DNA from: Emticicia sp. C21
GTDB taxonomy: Bacteria > Bacteroidota > Bacteroidia > Cytophagales > Spirosomataceae
Assembly: GCF_003418935.1 (NCBI RefSeq)
Contig: NZ_QVMT01000008.1
Span: forward strand, 45,919-109,918
DNA length: 64,000 nucleotides
Reading direction: 5' to 3'
Part shown: positions 18,098-27,309 of the stretch, piece after piece
How the letters are laid out: each line of letters starts with the position of its first letter
Position numbering within the stretch: the stretch's first letter is position 1
Notes under the pieces: model-generated
What the model was told of the DNA's origin: nothing
Seen by the model: the letters and a program-made list of their open reading frames with translations, nothing else
Databases searched by the model: none
Made by a program: the position numbers and the translations under genes

Positions 18098-18105
18098 TAG
18101 CTTTG
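18098..18105 (+). promoter_or_regulatory. Candidate -7 box (TAGCTTTG)
   Basis: TAGCTTTG fits TAnnTTTG and lies 33 bases before the ATG at 18139. Its position makes a start upstream of that ATG unlikely. Confidence 0.5.
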
Positions 18106-18138
18106 TGGCATCAATCATCTATTGAGTCTGCCACGAAA

Positions 18139-18453
18139 ATGAACAACGAATTGCTAATTACTATTGACAAAGGCACAATTGTCAGGTCGAGCAAAATACT
18201 AATGCTCAAAGCCGACATTAATTATACACATATACTGCTAGAAGATGGTAGCACGATACTCTCTTCCCGGACACTAGGCATATTCGAAAAACGATTATAT
18301 AGCTATTCGTTTTTCAGGCCTAACCGCTCTGTTATTATTAATCTCAATTATATGGCAAGTTTTCAGAAAGAATCTTTTACGATAAAGATGGAGAACGATG
18401 AACTCATCAGTATCTCAAGAAGACGCGCCAAGCAGTTTTTGAAAAGAATTTAA
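18139..18453 (+). CDS. Stand-alone LytTR DNA-binding regulator
   Basis: From ATG 18139 the product is 104 residues and consists almost entirely of a LytTR DNA-binding domain: KILMLKADINYTHILLEDGS, then TLGIFEKRLYSYSFFRPNRS and the final helix ISRRRAKQFLKRI. There is no receiver domain. An upstream TTG at 18103 extends the frame but overlaps the -7 box, so ATG is chosen. It resembles the second stand-alone LytTR protein at 59831-60220 (shared NYTH, IFEKR/ILEKR, RPNRS/RINRG, ISRR). How a receiver-less LytTR protein receives its signal is unknown. Confidence 0.85.
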   Translation: MNNELLITIDKGTIVRSSKILMLKADINYTHILLEDGSTILSSRTLGIFEKRLYSYSFFRPNRSVIINLNYMASFQKESFTIKMENDELISISRRRAKQFLKRI

Positions 18454-18635
18454 TAAGGCTTCGTCAAAGACCTTTCGTGGTAGAAAGAAAGGAAGTGCCA
18501 GAGAGTGAGCTCATTATTTGGGCTCCTCTCATTCCTGAAACTATTTGCCCGAAAAACTATTTTCAACGTCTATAGTCAGGATTATATATATCTCCTATAG
18601 TAGGGTTTGGTACTATTGAGTGAACAAAAAAGCAG

Positions 18636-18672
18636 AGAGGTATCGGATGATTATTTCAGATACCTCTTTTTC
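18636..18672. terminator. Terminator between convergent LytTR and hydrolase genes
   Basis: AGAGGTATC at 18636-18644 pairs with GATACCTCT at 18659-18667, followed by a T run on the plus strand and flanked by an A run on the other side, so it can act in both directions. A weaker hairpin at 18501-18530 precedes it. Confidence 0.7.
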
Positions 18673-19572
18673 TTATAAACTTTCCAAAAGTAATCTGATG
18701 TTTGAAATAACTGCCTTCGCATCATCCCGATGAATATAATGACCACTATTTGAGAGATAGATCAATGCTCCACCCTTGCTTGATGAATGAATCAATTGTA
18801 TCCATCGCCCTATATTCTTGGAGTTTTTTACGTGGAAGAATCGCTCATGGTCATAATCCTTACTTCGGTTAGCCAGAGGGACTTCAAATTTACCACCTAC
18901 AAAAAAGTAGATAGGCACGTTGGGCAAGGGCAAAGTTTTTACCTCAGCAAAATCAGTACGTCTTAACCTACCTAATTCCTGCCGCTCGCTCCAGGGGCCA
19001 TAGTTCAAAGAATCGTTACGACTAGCGGGCTTAGCTGGTTGATATAACCTGTCATACATCATCTCGTCGATACGTTTTTCAGGCACATTGATTTCTCTGA
19101 AAATCTGATTCCAGTCGTCTTTACTTTCTGTGAAATCTGCCGGGTCAACAAATACAAGACCTGCTATGTCATTCGGATAAGTTCCTGCAAAACCTCTGGC
19201 ATATAAACCTCCCATTGAATGACCTACTACTACATACGGTGGTGGAATATTCAGAGTGGTTAATATCGCTTTCAGGTTCTCGGCAGTTTGTTTAGCTGTG
19301 GGCATCTGGTAAATCTTATCTGATTTCTCTACCCCTGCTCTATTATAAGCAAATATGGGAGCTACTTTGGCTAATTCGTCGATTACGGTACTCCAGCTAC
19401 CTATACCTACGCCCATGCCATTTTCAAAAACTAGTACAGGTGCGTTAGGTTTTCTGTTTTCAAGACCTTTGGTGTAGACCGCAAAATTTTTATCTTTTAC
19501 TTTTACCAGACGTTCCTGTGCATACGAACTAAATAAGAACAGAGATAAAAAGAAGGTGATTAGCTTTTTCAT
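18673..19572 (-). CDS. Secreted alpha/beta hydrolase
   Basis: The 299-residue protein has a signal peptide (MKKLITFFLSLFLFSSYAQ) and an alpha/beta hydrolase domain: oxyanion region VFENGMGVGIGSW, nucleophile elbow VVGHSMGGLYA (Ser119), probable acid in VFVDPADF, and catalytic His near SGHYIHRDD. It likely acts in the periplasm or outside the cell on an ester or similar bond; substrate unknown. Transcribed alone and ended by the hairpin at 18636-18672. Confidence 0.85.
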   Translation of the reverse strand: MKKLITFFLSLFLFSSYAQERLVKVKDKNFAVYTKGLENRKPNAPVLVFENGMGVGIGSWSTVIDELAKVAPIFAYNRAGVEKSDKIYQMPTAKQTAENLKAILTTLNIPPPYVVVGHSMGGLYARGFAGTYPNDIAGLVFVDPADFTESKDDWNQIFREINVPEKRIDEMMYDRLYQPAKPASRNDSLNYGPWSERQELGRLRRTDFAEVKTLPLPNVPIYFFVGGKFEVPLANRSKDYDHERFFHVKNSKNIGRWIQLIHSSSKGGALIYLSNSGHYIHRDDAKAVISNIRLLLESL

Positions 19573-19810
19573 CGTTAAGTTGAGTTGATAGATAATAGTT
19601 TATATTCAGCAAGTTATTAAAATATCAGGTAAATCTTGTTTGAAGAATCGTTTTTAAATCAAATAATCTTCCTACACTAACTATGAGTCATTAAATGGCA
19701 TTTTATCCTTATTTTCTATTTAATTGTGTTTTTAACAAAACAATACTCTTTTTTCATAAATTTACGATTAGCTCCTTTCTAACTCAATTGCTTAAACTCA
19801 TTTACCTATT

Positions 19811-21046
19811 ATGAAAAAGTTTCTACTCCTGTTCTTATCTATTAGCTTCTTCTCACACTGTAGCTATGCCCAGACTGATGATAATATTGTATTGGGTAAA
19901 AATGATAAAGTCTACTCAAAGATATTGAATGAAGACCGACGGGTTATGGTCTACGTGCCTAATGACGGAATGGATATTTACGCTAAGAAAAAGTATCCGG
20001 TAGTATATTTATTGGATGGCGATGCGCATTTTTATTCGGTAGTGGGTATGATTCAGCAATTAAGCAGTGTCAATGGTAATACTATTTGTCCGGAAATGAT
20101 TGTGGTTGGTATATCGAACACCAACCGTACAAGAGACCTGACTCCTACTCACGTGGATGTCGACCTACCTTATATGGATAGTACTTCCACAAAAACCTCA
20201 GGCGGCGGTGAAAAATTTATAGCGTTCATCGAAAAAGAATTGATGCCACATATTGATTCAGTATACCCTACTCAACCCTACAAAATGTTGATTGGGCACT
20301 CATTCGGTGGTTTGACGGTAATGAATGCGTTGATTAATCATACCCATTTATTCAATGCCTATGTAGCCATAGACCCAAGTATGTGGTGGGACAAGATGCG
20401 TTTTTTAAAGACTACCAAGAAAGCCTTGACAGATAAGAAATATGCCGGAGTCTACCTATACTTAGGTATAGCTAATACGATGTCAGATGGTATGACTGTT
20501 GCCAGACTGTCGAAGGATACTGATCCTGATAATAACCATATCCGTTCTATTTTTGAATTAGATAATCACCTGAAAGCAACCAAGCAGAATCAGTTAAAAT
20601 ATAAGAGCAAGTATTATAGCACTGACGATCATAGTTCTGTGCCCTTGATTACTGAATATGATGCCTTGCATTTTATTTTCAGCTATTATCCGATGAAACT
20701 TACCTCGAAAGATTACAATGATAGCACTGCTGCTTTGGTAAGTAAATATCAGAAACATTATGCGCTTGTTTCTAAAGAACTAGGTTATCAGATAAAACCG
20801 GATGAAAGTGTGATAAACAGTATGGGTTATCAGGCACTAGGTCAAAAGCAGTATAAAAAGGCTGAAGGTTTTTTCAAAATGAATGTGGCTAATTATCCTG
20901 AAAGTTTTAATGTGTATGATTCTTATGGCGATTATTTCTTAGCTAAAAAAGATACTACCAGTGCCATTGCGCAATTCAGGAAGACGCTGGCTATTAAAGA
21001 AAATGCTGAGACAAGGAAGAAACTGGAGGGATTGACGGGGAAGTAG
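19811..21046 (+). CDS. Secreted putative esterase (esterase D / enterochelin-esterase fold) with TPR tail
   Basis: The 411-residue protein has a signal peptide ending at SYAQ, then an esterase domain of the PF00756 type: RRVMVYVPNDGMDIY, YPVVYLLDGDAHF, nucleophile motif LIGHSFGGLTVMNAL (Ser164) and DPSMWWDK. The His of the triad is probably in DDHSSVPL. Residues about 335-411 form TPR-like repeats (GYQALGQKQYKKAEGFFKM; ESFNVYDSYGDYFLAKKD). Family members cleave siderophore or acyl esters; the exact substrate is unknown. Confidence 0.85.
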   Translation: MKKFLLLFLSISFFSHCSYAQTDDNIVLGKNDKVYSKILNEDRRVMVYVPNDGMDIYAKKKYPVVYLLDGDAHFYSVVGMIQQLSSVNGNTICPEMIVVGISNTNRTRDLTPTHVDVDLPYMDSTSTKTSGGGEKFIAFIEKELMPHIDSVYPTQPYKMLIGHSFGGLTVMNALINHTHLFNAYVAIDPSMWWDKMRFLKTTKKALTDKKYAGVYLYLGIANTMSDGMTVARLSKDTDPDNNHIRSIFELDNHLKATKQNQLKYKSKYYSTDDHSSVPLITEYDALHFIFSYYPMKLTSKDYNDSTAALVSKYQKHYALVSKELGYQIKPDESVINSMGYQALGQKQYKKAEGFFKMNVANYPESFNVYDSYGDYFLAKKDTTSAIAQFRKTLAIKENAETRKKLEGLTGK

Positions 21047-21444
21047 GTTTTCTAATACTACATCAGAGAGCAAAAGGCAAGGAGTTTGGGAAGACTTGCT
21101 GAAACAACAGTATCTGCAATTGAAATATTAAACAAATCCCGTATAATTATAGTTTAGTAAATAGCCTAAAAAACAGATTCCTGATTTTAATGCTCCAGTG
21201 TATTATGTAGTAATTATTATGTGAGAACAGGTAATACGATTGTTTTAATGCCCGAAGAGGATTACTTTAAACTTTATAGCAACGCCTCCGAGAGCCCTAA
21301 TATCTGGTAGCATCATTTGCCGAAGCAATATCTTTACCTCGTAGAGAAAATGAAATACTCGTTCTGTATCTATCAAATATGGCATATTCCCGTAATTGAT
21401 ACCTTTTTTATTGGTAAGTAATTTTGTCATAAAAATATATAGCT
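21047..21444. other. Intergenic region with degenerate short frames
   Basis: No gene is well supported. On the plus strand a frame from ATG 21248 (MPEEDYFKLYSNASESPNIW) is stopped by TAG at 21308 and then stays open to 21421, which could be a decayed small gene. On the minus strand a 61-codon frame covers the same bases (21245-21430) without recognisable motifs. Confidence 0.4.
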
Positions 21445-22434
21445 ATGCATATAAAACTATTTGTTATCTGTACACTTATATCTGTACAATTAAGTGGGCA
21501 GTCGGTTACTATTTTGCCTATGTCGACTCCCAATACAAATGCCTTAGGAATTAAAAAAGTGGGTATTGGTTTAGATCATCGCGGCACTGATGGTATAATC
21601 GGATTAGGCACTTATATAGGTGTTACGGAGGGTTATGTTCAAACTCATACTAATCACCCGCTTGCATTTGCAACCAATAATGGGGGTGTACAAATGATTC
21701 TAAAGACTAATGGCTATGTTGGTATCGGAACAGATAATCCGCAGTATTTACTGGATTTAACACAAAGAGCCAGAATCAGGACCAGTGGACAAACAGCCGG
21801 AATATGGTTTAGTAAATCTAATAACAATGTAAATGAAGGAGCATTTTTTGGTAATTTGAACGATGCCCAAACCGGTATTTATATTGGCAATAACTGGCGC
21901 TTTAGTGTAAGCGATGCAGGAGTCGTAAATGTACCAAATCTGGCAGGTGCGGGAACCCGTAATGTGGGTGCTGATGCGAATGGGAATCTAGTGGCTTTGG
22001 CTGCTCCGAGTGCCAGTACTGTTGGTTTTTCTGTTGGTGCCTCTGCGACTATTACTATACCGGGAAATAATGCGCTGACTTACCTCGCTGGCAATGAAAT
22101 AGAATACAATATCGGCAATGCCTGGAGTATCAATCCAAGCCAGTTTACAGCCCCTACCAATGGGTTATATCATTTTACTGTAAAATTATCGTGGGGCGGG
22201 CACCCAAGTGGGCAAAGGGCTTTCTATATTCTCAAAAATTATACAGATTTCATCAAAGGCAGAATAGATTTTCCGAGAAACAATCTGACATTCAAGCAAT
22301 ATTTTACGACTACTATTTATCTGAATGCCAATGATAAGATTCAGTTAGTGGTTCGTCAGAATTCAGGATATGATATTGGTCTGAGTGGTGAATTATTTGA
22401 TACTACGATTTTTAGTGGGTTTAAGATAAATTAG
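21445..22434 (+). CDS. Secreted protein with C1q/TNF-like C-terminal domain
   Basis: The 329-residue product has a short signal peptide, a tail-fibre-like middle region (KTNGYVGIGTDNPQYLLDL; RFSVSDAGVVNVPNLAGAG), and a C-terminal C1q-like jelly-roll of about 130 residues (TAPTNGLYHFTVKLSW; FTTTIYLNANDKIQLVV; FSGFKI at the end). The VGIGTDNPQ motif is common in Bacteroidota surface proteins of the tail-fibre type. Such domains usually trimerise, so a surface adhesin or structural role is plausible but unproven. Confidence 0.75.
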   Translation: MHIKLFVICTLISVQLSGQSVTILPMSTPNTNALGIKKVGIGLDHRGTDGIIGLGTYIGVTEGYVQTHTNHPLAFATNNGGVQMILKTNGYVGIGTDNPQYLLDLTQRARIRTSGQTAGIWFSKSNNNVNEGAFFGNLNDAQTGIYIGNNWRFSVSDAGVVNVPNLAGAGTRNVGADANGNLVALAAPSASTVGFSVGASATITIPGNNALTYLAGNEIEYNIGNAWSINPSQFTAPTNGLYHFTVKLSWGGHPSGQRAFYILKNYTDFIKGRIDFPRNNLTFKQYFTTTIYLNANDKIQLVVRQNSGYDIGLSGELFDTTIFSGFKIN

Positions 22435-22562
22435 TATGAAGGGATTGATTAATGTGCATTTTTGAAGATATTCTATAAATATTCTCTGAAAATTGAAATT
22501 TGTGGTAAATTTTGAGTCTCAATGTTATCAGTCCCATTTTATTACCATAAACCCATCAGAAA

Positions 22563-22823
22563 ATGAGCCTTATTGTTACTATTCTTGTTGGCGCCATAGC
22601 CGGCTGGCTGGCTGACCTTGCTTTTAAAAGTTTCAGTTTATCTCTTTTGTATCAGATTCTTCTGGGTATAGCCGGGGCTCTTGTAGGCCATTGGTTACTG
22701 GAAGGCGAGCTGAATACGATGCTAGGTTTGCCAAGTATTCTGAGCCGTATTATAGAAGCCTTTATTGGTGCATCGGTCATTTTGTTGCTGGTGCTGCTTT
22801 ACAGGAGGTATTCTAAGAAATGA
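22563..22823 (+). CDS. GlsB/YeaQ/YmgE family small membrane protein
   Basis: The 86-residue protein has three hydrophobic helices with small-residue motifs typical of the transglycosylase-associated protein family: LVGAIAGWLADLAF, LLGIAGALVGHWLL and RIIEAFIGASVILLLVLL. Members are inner-membrane proteins linked to general stress, with no known enzyme activity. Length is normal. It is a single gene. Confidence 0.8.
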   Translation: MSLIVTILVGAIAGWLADLAFKSFSLSLLYQILLGIAGALVGHWLLEGELNTMLGLPSILSRIIEAFIGASVILLLVLLYRRYSKK

Positions 22824-23150
22824 TATTTACTACTGAGAAGATGGTTTCTGAAAAGTTTTCATAGCCAAATAGTATTCCAAATATACCCCATCCCAACGGC
22901 AGCGGCCGACCGTCCTTCCCCAACAGTGGAGAAGGGCTTAAAATCTCTGGAAATTGGTCAAGCCTTGCCAGATAACATTTTTCTCAATTTTTTCTTGAGA
23001 CATCCTAATTTTAGATTACACTTTTCATACCTCCCCACTCACTTATATTTTTTATTCACTAGTACTCTTCAAGGTTGGTATTTATTAACCTATGTTAATG
23101 CTATTCGGTCTGCCTCTTTTCAATTTTGTGTCATTAACAATCATTAAATA
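22824..23150. other. Intergenic region with dispersed GC-rich element
   Basis: A GC-rich segment at about 22885-22940 (GGCAGCGGCCGACCGTCC, then CTTCCCC, AACAGTGG, GAAGGG) forms a hairpin and stands out from its surroundings, like a degenerate dispersed element. A 73-codon frame (22926-23147, GTG start) begins inside it and lacks any motif, so I do not call it a gene. Confidence 0.45.
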
Positions 23151-23582
23151 ATGACCAAAATTATCTTCACATTTTTCATCGTTTTGCTTCTTGTTATAGG
23201 CAAGGCACAATCTCGTATAGACATGATGGAAACCAAAAAACCGTATACCATTCTGGTATTAATGAATGCTACGCCTCAATGGCTTTCGCTTACAAGAAAC
23301 CAAAGGAGCCAGTTTTTTGAAAAGCAGGTAATGCCGATTTTTCAGAAAGTGGGTCAAGCAGTAGAAGTCAAATTGTTTGATAGCGAATACTTTCATGCAA
23401 AGGTTTCTGACTTTATGATTATCAGTACTGAAAACCTGAATCAGTATAAATTGCTGATTGAATTGCTAAGGGATAGCAAGATTTATGGTGTACCTTATTT
23501 TGAGATAGTTGATATTATAGTGGGGCAGGAGAATTTGTTTGCCGATTTTAATGAAGTGTTGAGGAAGGAGAAAAATGATTAA
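23151..23582 (+). CDS. Darcynin-like protein with signal peptide
   Basis: The 143-residue product contains KPYTILVLMNATPQWLSLTR, then the pattern RSQFFEKQVMPIFQK and LRDSKIYGVPYFEIVDIIVG, which I recognise as the darcynin family, of unknown function. Residues 1-20 are hydrophobic (FTFFIVLLLVIGKAQS), implying export; an internal start at MMETKK would give a cytoplasmic version of the usual family length. Gene context gives no further clue. Confidence 0.65.
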   Translation: MTKIIFTFFIVLLLVIGKAQSRIDMMETKKPYTILVLMNATPQWLSLTRNQRSQFFEKQVMPIFQKVGQAVEVKLFDSEYFHAKVSDFMIISTENLNQYKLLIELLRDSKIYGVPYFEIVDIIVGQENLFADFNEVLRKEKND

Positions 23583-23620
23583 ATCTATGATAATATCGTT
23601 AATAAATGATTTGTCAATAC

Positions 23621-23644
23621 AGGGGTTCAAAATTTTGAACCCCT
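23621..23644. terminator. 24-base perfect palindrome, probable terminator
   Basis: AGGGGTTCAAAA at 23621-23632 is followed directly by its reverse complement to 23644. It lies 39 bases after the darcynin-like gene. A palindrome of this kind with no spacer may also be a dispersed repeat. Confidence 0.45.
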
Positions 23645-23747
23645 ACCGAAATGCGTTTTTATATTTTTCAAAAATTTTTCTCCCCTATTTGTCCAAATCC
23701 AAAAACCCGGTTGTCATTAGGCTTTAACACATAAAACTTAAAGAATA

Positions 23748-24203
23748 ATGGAGCCTAGAATCAACATTCAACAACAACAGGGTATGAGCGCCTTATATGG
23801 CTTTGGTAAACATTTATCAAAATCAAGTATCGAAAAACCTTTATTACATCTGATTTATTATCGTGTATCACAAATCAACGGCTGTGCTTTTTGTCTGGAT
23901 ATGCACTCGAAGGATTTACTGGCAGGTGGTGAAAGTGTGCAACGCTTGCTTGTAATGGACGCGTGGAGGGAAGCCCCATTTTATAGCGACAGGGAGCGTG
24001 CGGCTTTGGTTTATGCTGAGGCACTCACGGTGATTAAAAGTAGTTTAGTGCCTGATGAAGTGTATGAACAGGCAGCGGCGCAATTTTCGGAAACTGAATT
24101 GATGGATTTAACCATTGCGGTGATAGCAATTAATAGCTACAATCGTATTAATATTGCATTTGGTGCGCATGTAGGTACTTATCAGGTCGGACAATTTAAT
24201 TAA
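23748..24203 (+). CDS. AhpD-like carboxymuconolactone decarboxylase family protein
   Basis: The 151-residue protein has the alkylhydroperoxidase core: YRVSQINGCAFCLDMHSKDL with the redox CxxC (Cys46, Cys49) and His53, preceded by the SSIEKPLLHL helix. Members are thiol-dependent peroxidases or related oxidoreductases. It is followed 9 bases later by a YCII-domain gene and then a TPR-tailed ECF sigma gene, a set often found together. Confidence 0.87.
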   Translation: MEPRINIQQQQGMSALYGFGKHLSKSSIEKPLLHLIYYRVSQINGCAFCLDMHSKDLLAGGESVQRLLVMDAWREAPFYSDRERAALVYAEALTVIKSSLVPDEVYEQAAAQFSETELMDLTIAVIAINSYNRINIAFGAHVGTYQVGQFN

Positions 24204-24212
24204 TCTATCGCT

Positions 24213-24566
24213 ATGGACGAATTCTTATTGATATTCAGAAGAGATACGGAAACGAAGGAGAATCAGCCTTCTCCTGCTGATATGCAGGCATCTATCAAGC
24301 CCTGGCAGGATTGGATTGGTGGTATTGCGGCCCAGAATAAACTGGCGAGCTCAGGCAATAGGTTGCACCCTGAGGGTAAAGTGGTAAGACCCAATAATGT
24401 GGTGATTAATGGGCCTTATGCCGAAATCAAAGAAGCTATAGGTGGGTTTATTATTGTTCGCGCGGCTGATTTTGATGAAGCTGTGGAGATGGCGAAGGGG
24501 TGCCCGGGACTTAAAGCACCGTGGCATGTGAATGTGGAGGTAAAGCGGGTGATTAGTAATGCTTAG
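24213..24566 (+). CDS. YCII-related (DGPF) domain protein
   Basis: The 117-residue product is a single YCII-related domain: EFLLIFRRD at the start, PWQDWIGGIAAQNKLASSGN, VINGPYAEIKEAIGGFIIV, and GCPGLKAPWHVNVEVKRV at the end. The GPYAEIKE segment matches the DGPF-type signature. Its function is unknown, but such genes are habitual neighbours of ECF42 sigma factors, as here. Confidence 0.87.
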   Translation: MDEFLLIFRRDTETKENQPSPADMQASIKPWQDWIGGIAAQNKLASSGNRLHPEGKVVRPNNVVINGPYAEIKEAIGGFIIVRAADFDEAVEMAKGCPGLKAPWHVNVEVKRVISNA

Positions 24567-24649
24567 CAGGATTTCGCCGCACAACCAAGTTCTCTCGGCT
24601 TCCGTTAACGTTTTGGCTAAAGCCAGTTAAGATGATTGCTTTCTTGTTA

Positions 24650-24669
24650 CCCCCATTTAAAAATGGGGG
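24650..24669 (+). repeat. Short C5/G5 hairpin between YCII and sigma genes
   Basis: CCCCCATT at 24650-24657 pairs with AATGGGGG at 24662-24669 across four bases. It lies between the YCII and sigma genes and may attenuate read-through or be one of the short dispersed C/G palindromes in this genome. Confidence 0.45.
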
Positions 24670-24741
24670 CTATTGATTCGGGCAGCTACTTGGCAAAATT
24701 TCTGCCAAATATTTTTTGACTTGAAAACTCTCTTCATCACC

Positions 24742-25974
24742 ATGAAAGAAAAAGAACTACTCCCACACTTATTCAGGACGGAGTATCGGAAGATTGTTGC
24801 TGTGCTTTGTTATTTATTTGGCATTGAGCATATTGAGACTGCTGAAGATATTGTAAGTGATACTTTTCTATCTGCCACCGAACTATGGAGCCAGAAAGGT
24901 ATACCTGATAATCCTACCGGATGGCTATATACGGTAGCTAAAAACAAAACCAAAAATCACCTCAAGCATCATTCTATTTTTACCCAAAAACTGGCAGTCG
25001 AATTGAAATATGGTGCGGCAGATTCGGAAGAAATTGAGATTGACTTATCGAGCAAAAGCATTAATGATAGTCAGTTGGCGATGATTTTTACGGTTTGTAA
25101 TCCTTGTATATCCATTGAATCGCAGATTGCGCTGGCTTTGAATCTACTTTGTGGTTTTGGGATTCAGGAAATTGCAGATGCTTTTCTGACTAGTAAAGAG
25201 GTGATTTATAAACGCCTTAACCGGGCTAAAGAAAAGCTGAAAGCTGAAAAGATAAAGATTGAACAACCTACTGCTACAGAAATAGATGAGCGACTGGATA
25301 CAGTACTGACAACGCTTTATCTGCTATTCAGTGAGGGGTATTATTCTACTTCACAGAATACGGTATTGCGCAAAGACCTTTGTGCCGAAGCCATGAGGCT
25401 TGTCTATTTACTGATTGAAAATATTGATACCAACCAACCTGTTGTTAATGCGTTGCTCTCGCTCATGTGTTTTCATGCCTCACGCTTTGAGGCGAGACTG
25501 AACGACAAAGGGGAGGTGATTCTGTATGAAGACCAGGACACTAATCTCTGGAATCAGGAATTGATTAGTAAGGGTGAATATTTTCTGGAACAGGCTTCAA
25601 AAGGTAATTATCTGTCTAAATACCATTTAGAAGCGGGCATAGCTTACTGGCATACACAAAAAGAAGATACCATCCAGAAATGGGATGGTATTCTGCAATT
25701 GTATAATCGTTTGTTACAAATAGAGTACTCCCCTATTGCGGCACTCAACAGAACTTATGCTCTTGCTAAAGCCAATGGCAAAGAAGAGGCTATTATTGAG
25801 GCAGAAAAACTGGCCCTGACAGACAATCATTTCTACTATTCTCTATTAGGTAATCTTTATACTGGTATTGATGATATTAAAGCCATACAACACTTCCAGA
25901 CAGCACTAAAACTGGCTCAATCAAAGACAGATAAAGCTACTATCCAGCGGAATATTGAGAAAATTATGCTTTAG
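24742..25974 (+). CDS. ECF sigma factor with C-terminal TPR-like domain (ECF42-like)
   Basis: From ATG 24742 the product is 410 residues; a TTG at 24673 would add a poor N-terminus. Sigma region 2 (EDIVSDTFLSATELWSQKG; NPTGWLYTVAKNKTKNHLK) and region 4 (LCGFGIQEIADAFLTSKEVI; KRLNRAKEKLK) take up the first half. The second half is the conserved extension (LYLLFSEGYYSTSQ; LRKDLCAEAMRLVYLL) with TPR-like helices to the end. This architecture with AhpD and YCII neighbours is the ECF42 type, which lacks an anti-sigma factor; its C-terminal domain is thought to do the regulation. Confidence 0.88.
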   Translation: MKEKELLPHLFRTEYRKIVAVLCYLFGIEHIETAEDIVSDTFLSATELWSQKGIPDNPTGWLYTVAKNKTKNHLKHHSIFTQKLAVELKYGAADSEEIEIDLSSKSINDSQLAMIFTVCNPCISIESQIALALNLLCGFGIQEIADAFLTSKEVIYKRLNRAKEKLKAEKIKIEQPTATEIDERLDTVLTTLYLLFSEGYYSTSQNTVLRKDLCAEAMRLVYLLIENIDTNQPVVNALLSLMCFHASRFEARLNDKGEVILYEDQDTNLWNQELISKGEYFLEQASKGNYLSKYHLEAGIAYWHTQKEDTIQKWDGILQLYNRLLQIEYSPIAALNRTYALAKANGKEEAIIEAEKLALTDNHFYYSLLGNLYTGIDDIKAIQHFQTALKLAQSKTDKATIQRNIEKIML

Positions 25975-27127
25975 GCTGTAATTCTTTCAGATATTCTCTT
26001 TTCAATACTTTGTTTCTTAACTTTAGAAACGGTTTTTCGACTGCTCTGTTTAATAGCCATGCGCCTAAGACTGAGGTAAGGGTACATAAGATGAACATTA
26101 AGACACTTTCTTTAGCTATACCCAATTTTGATAGTTCTTCCTGTGAAACGTGTATGATAATTTTATGCGTGAGATAAAGGGCGTAGGATAAAGAGGCGAT
26201 GTGGAAAGTGATTTTTGAGGGGATACGATACAAAAATACTTTCGGGCTGATGGCTGCTATGACGATTAAGCCATAGCCCAAGCTAATAATCGGAAAACCG
26301 AAAATTGATGCACTGAATGAAGTTTGTTTTTCACATATAAAATAGGCTCCTACCAACACGGCTATTCCTGCCACTAACAGATAATTACCATACTGCTGTA
26401 ATTGTTGCCTGATGCTGGGTTTGAACTGAAAAATGGCAGCTATCGACACGCCTACCAGTAAGCCGTCTAACCGGCTATATATGGGATAATAAATCCATTT
26501 GTACCAGATTACCCAGAAATTATCGGTATCCTTAAAAGGCTCGACAAAATTGGTATACATATAGAGCCTCATACAAAAACCTGCTATAAAGAAGCCTATT
26601 AATAAAACGGCTGCTTTGTTGAAAATCTTTAAATTGATTAATGCCATTAAAATAAGAGGCAGGAACAGATAGAACTGTTCTTCGATACAAAGTGACCATG
26701 CGTGGGAGAATGTACCCTGGGTGCGGAGGTCAAGACCCAGATTCTGGGTGAAGGTCAGGTATTTCCAGAGTGGTGCCAGGGCTTCTCTTTCTCTGAGGTA
26801 GGGAAACAAAAAATACAAGGCCAGTACTGTGAGATAGGCAGGGATGATCCGGAAGAAGCGTTTCAGAAAAAACTCTTTGAACCATACAGGCTGCTGCTGG
26901 TCGATTTTTGCGAAGAGCTGTGATGAAATAAGATAGCCGCTCAGGACAAAGAAAAGGTCGACGCCTGTCCAGCCGAATTTGCCGATGGTATAGAGCCATT
27001 CGGGGGCTGGAAACATGATGCTGTAGTGGTAGAGGAAAACGTAAAAGATGGCAAATGCACGCAGGTGGTCAAGCCCGATGAGCTTGTGGTTGTGCGGGAG
27101 TTTCTGAACTCCTAGGGTACGAGTCAT
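25964..27127 (-). CDS. Acyltransferase family membrane protein (OafA/YrhL type)
   Basis: The 387-residue integral membrane protein has the acyltransferase-3 pattern: LDHLRAFAIFYVFLYHYS with the catalytic His, GWTGVDLFFVLSGYLIS, RFFRIIPAYLTVL, and AWSLCIEEQFYLFLPL, with about ten helices. Such enzymes move acyl groups across the membrane onto sugars or peptidoglycan. The last 11 bases overlap the end of the convergent sigma gene. No glycan-synthesis cluster is adjacent, so the acceptor is unknown. Confidence 0.9.
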   Translation of the reverse strand: MTRTLGVQKLPHNHKLIGLDHLRAFAIFYVFLYHYSIMFPAPEWLYTIGKFGWTGVDLFFVLSGYLISSQLFAKIDQQQPVWFKEFFLKRFFRIIPAYLTVLALYFLFPYLREREALAPLWKYLTFTQNLGLDLRTQGTFSHAWSLCIEEQFYLFLPLILMALINLKIFNKAAVLLIGFFIAGFCMRLYMYTNFVEPFKDTDNFWVIWYKWIYYPIYSRLDGLLVGVSIAAIFQFKPSIRQQLQQYGNYLLVAGIAVLVGAYFICEKQTSFSASIFGFPIISLGYGLIVIAAISPKVFLYRIPSKITFHIASLSYALYLTHKIIIHVSQEELSKLGIAKESVLMFILCTLTSVLGAWLLNRAVEKPFLKLRNKVLKREYLKELQPKA

Positions 27128-27309
27128 ACGATTTTTGGGTATTAAGCGGTGAGTATCAGGAAAGCTAATTTTTGCTTCAATTTAGCTATAAAACAGCTAT
27201 AAGTATAGGGTAAAGCGTTTTTAATTTAAATAAACTGCCCTGCTCATTGGGTTTTGATTAGAAATGAGAATGATATAGTAAATAAATATTTTATTGTTAA
27301 AACAAATGC

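Noticed and set aside
18103..18138. TTG start extending the LytTR protein
   Set aside because: It overlaps the -7 box, and the 12 extra residues do not match the family.
21075..21090. AGGAGTTTGGGAA, resembling the reverse complement of a LytTR-type repeat unit
   Set aside because: Only one copy, with no partner 21 bases away, and about 370 bases from the next gene.
21245..21430. 61-codon minus-strand frame
   Set aside because: No recognisable motif; the opposite strand has an equally plausible broken frame, so neither is convincing.
22926..23147. 73-codon plus-strand frame with GTG start
   Set aside because: It begins inside a GC-rich dispersed-type element and shows no conserved motif.
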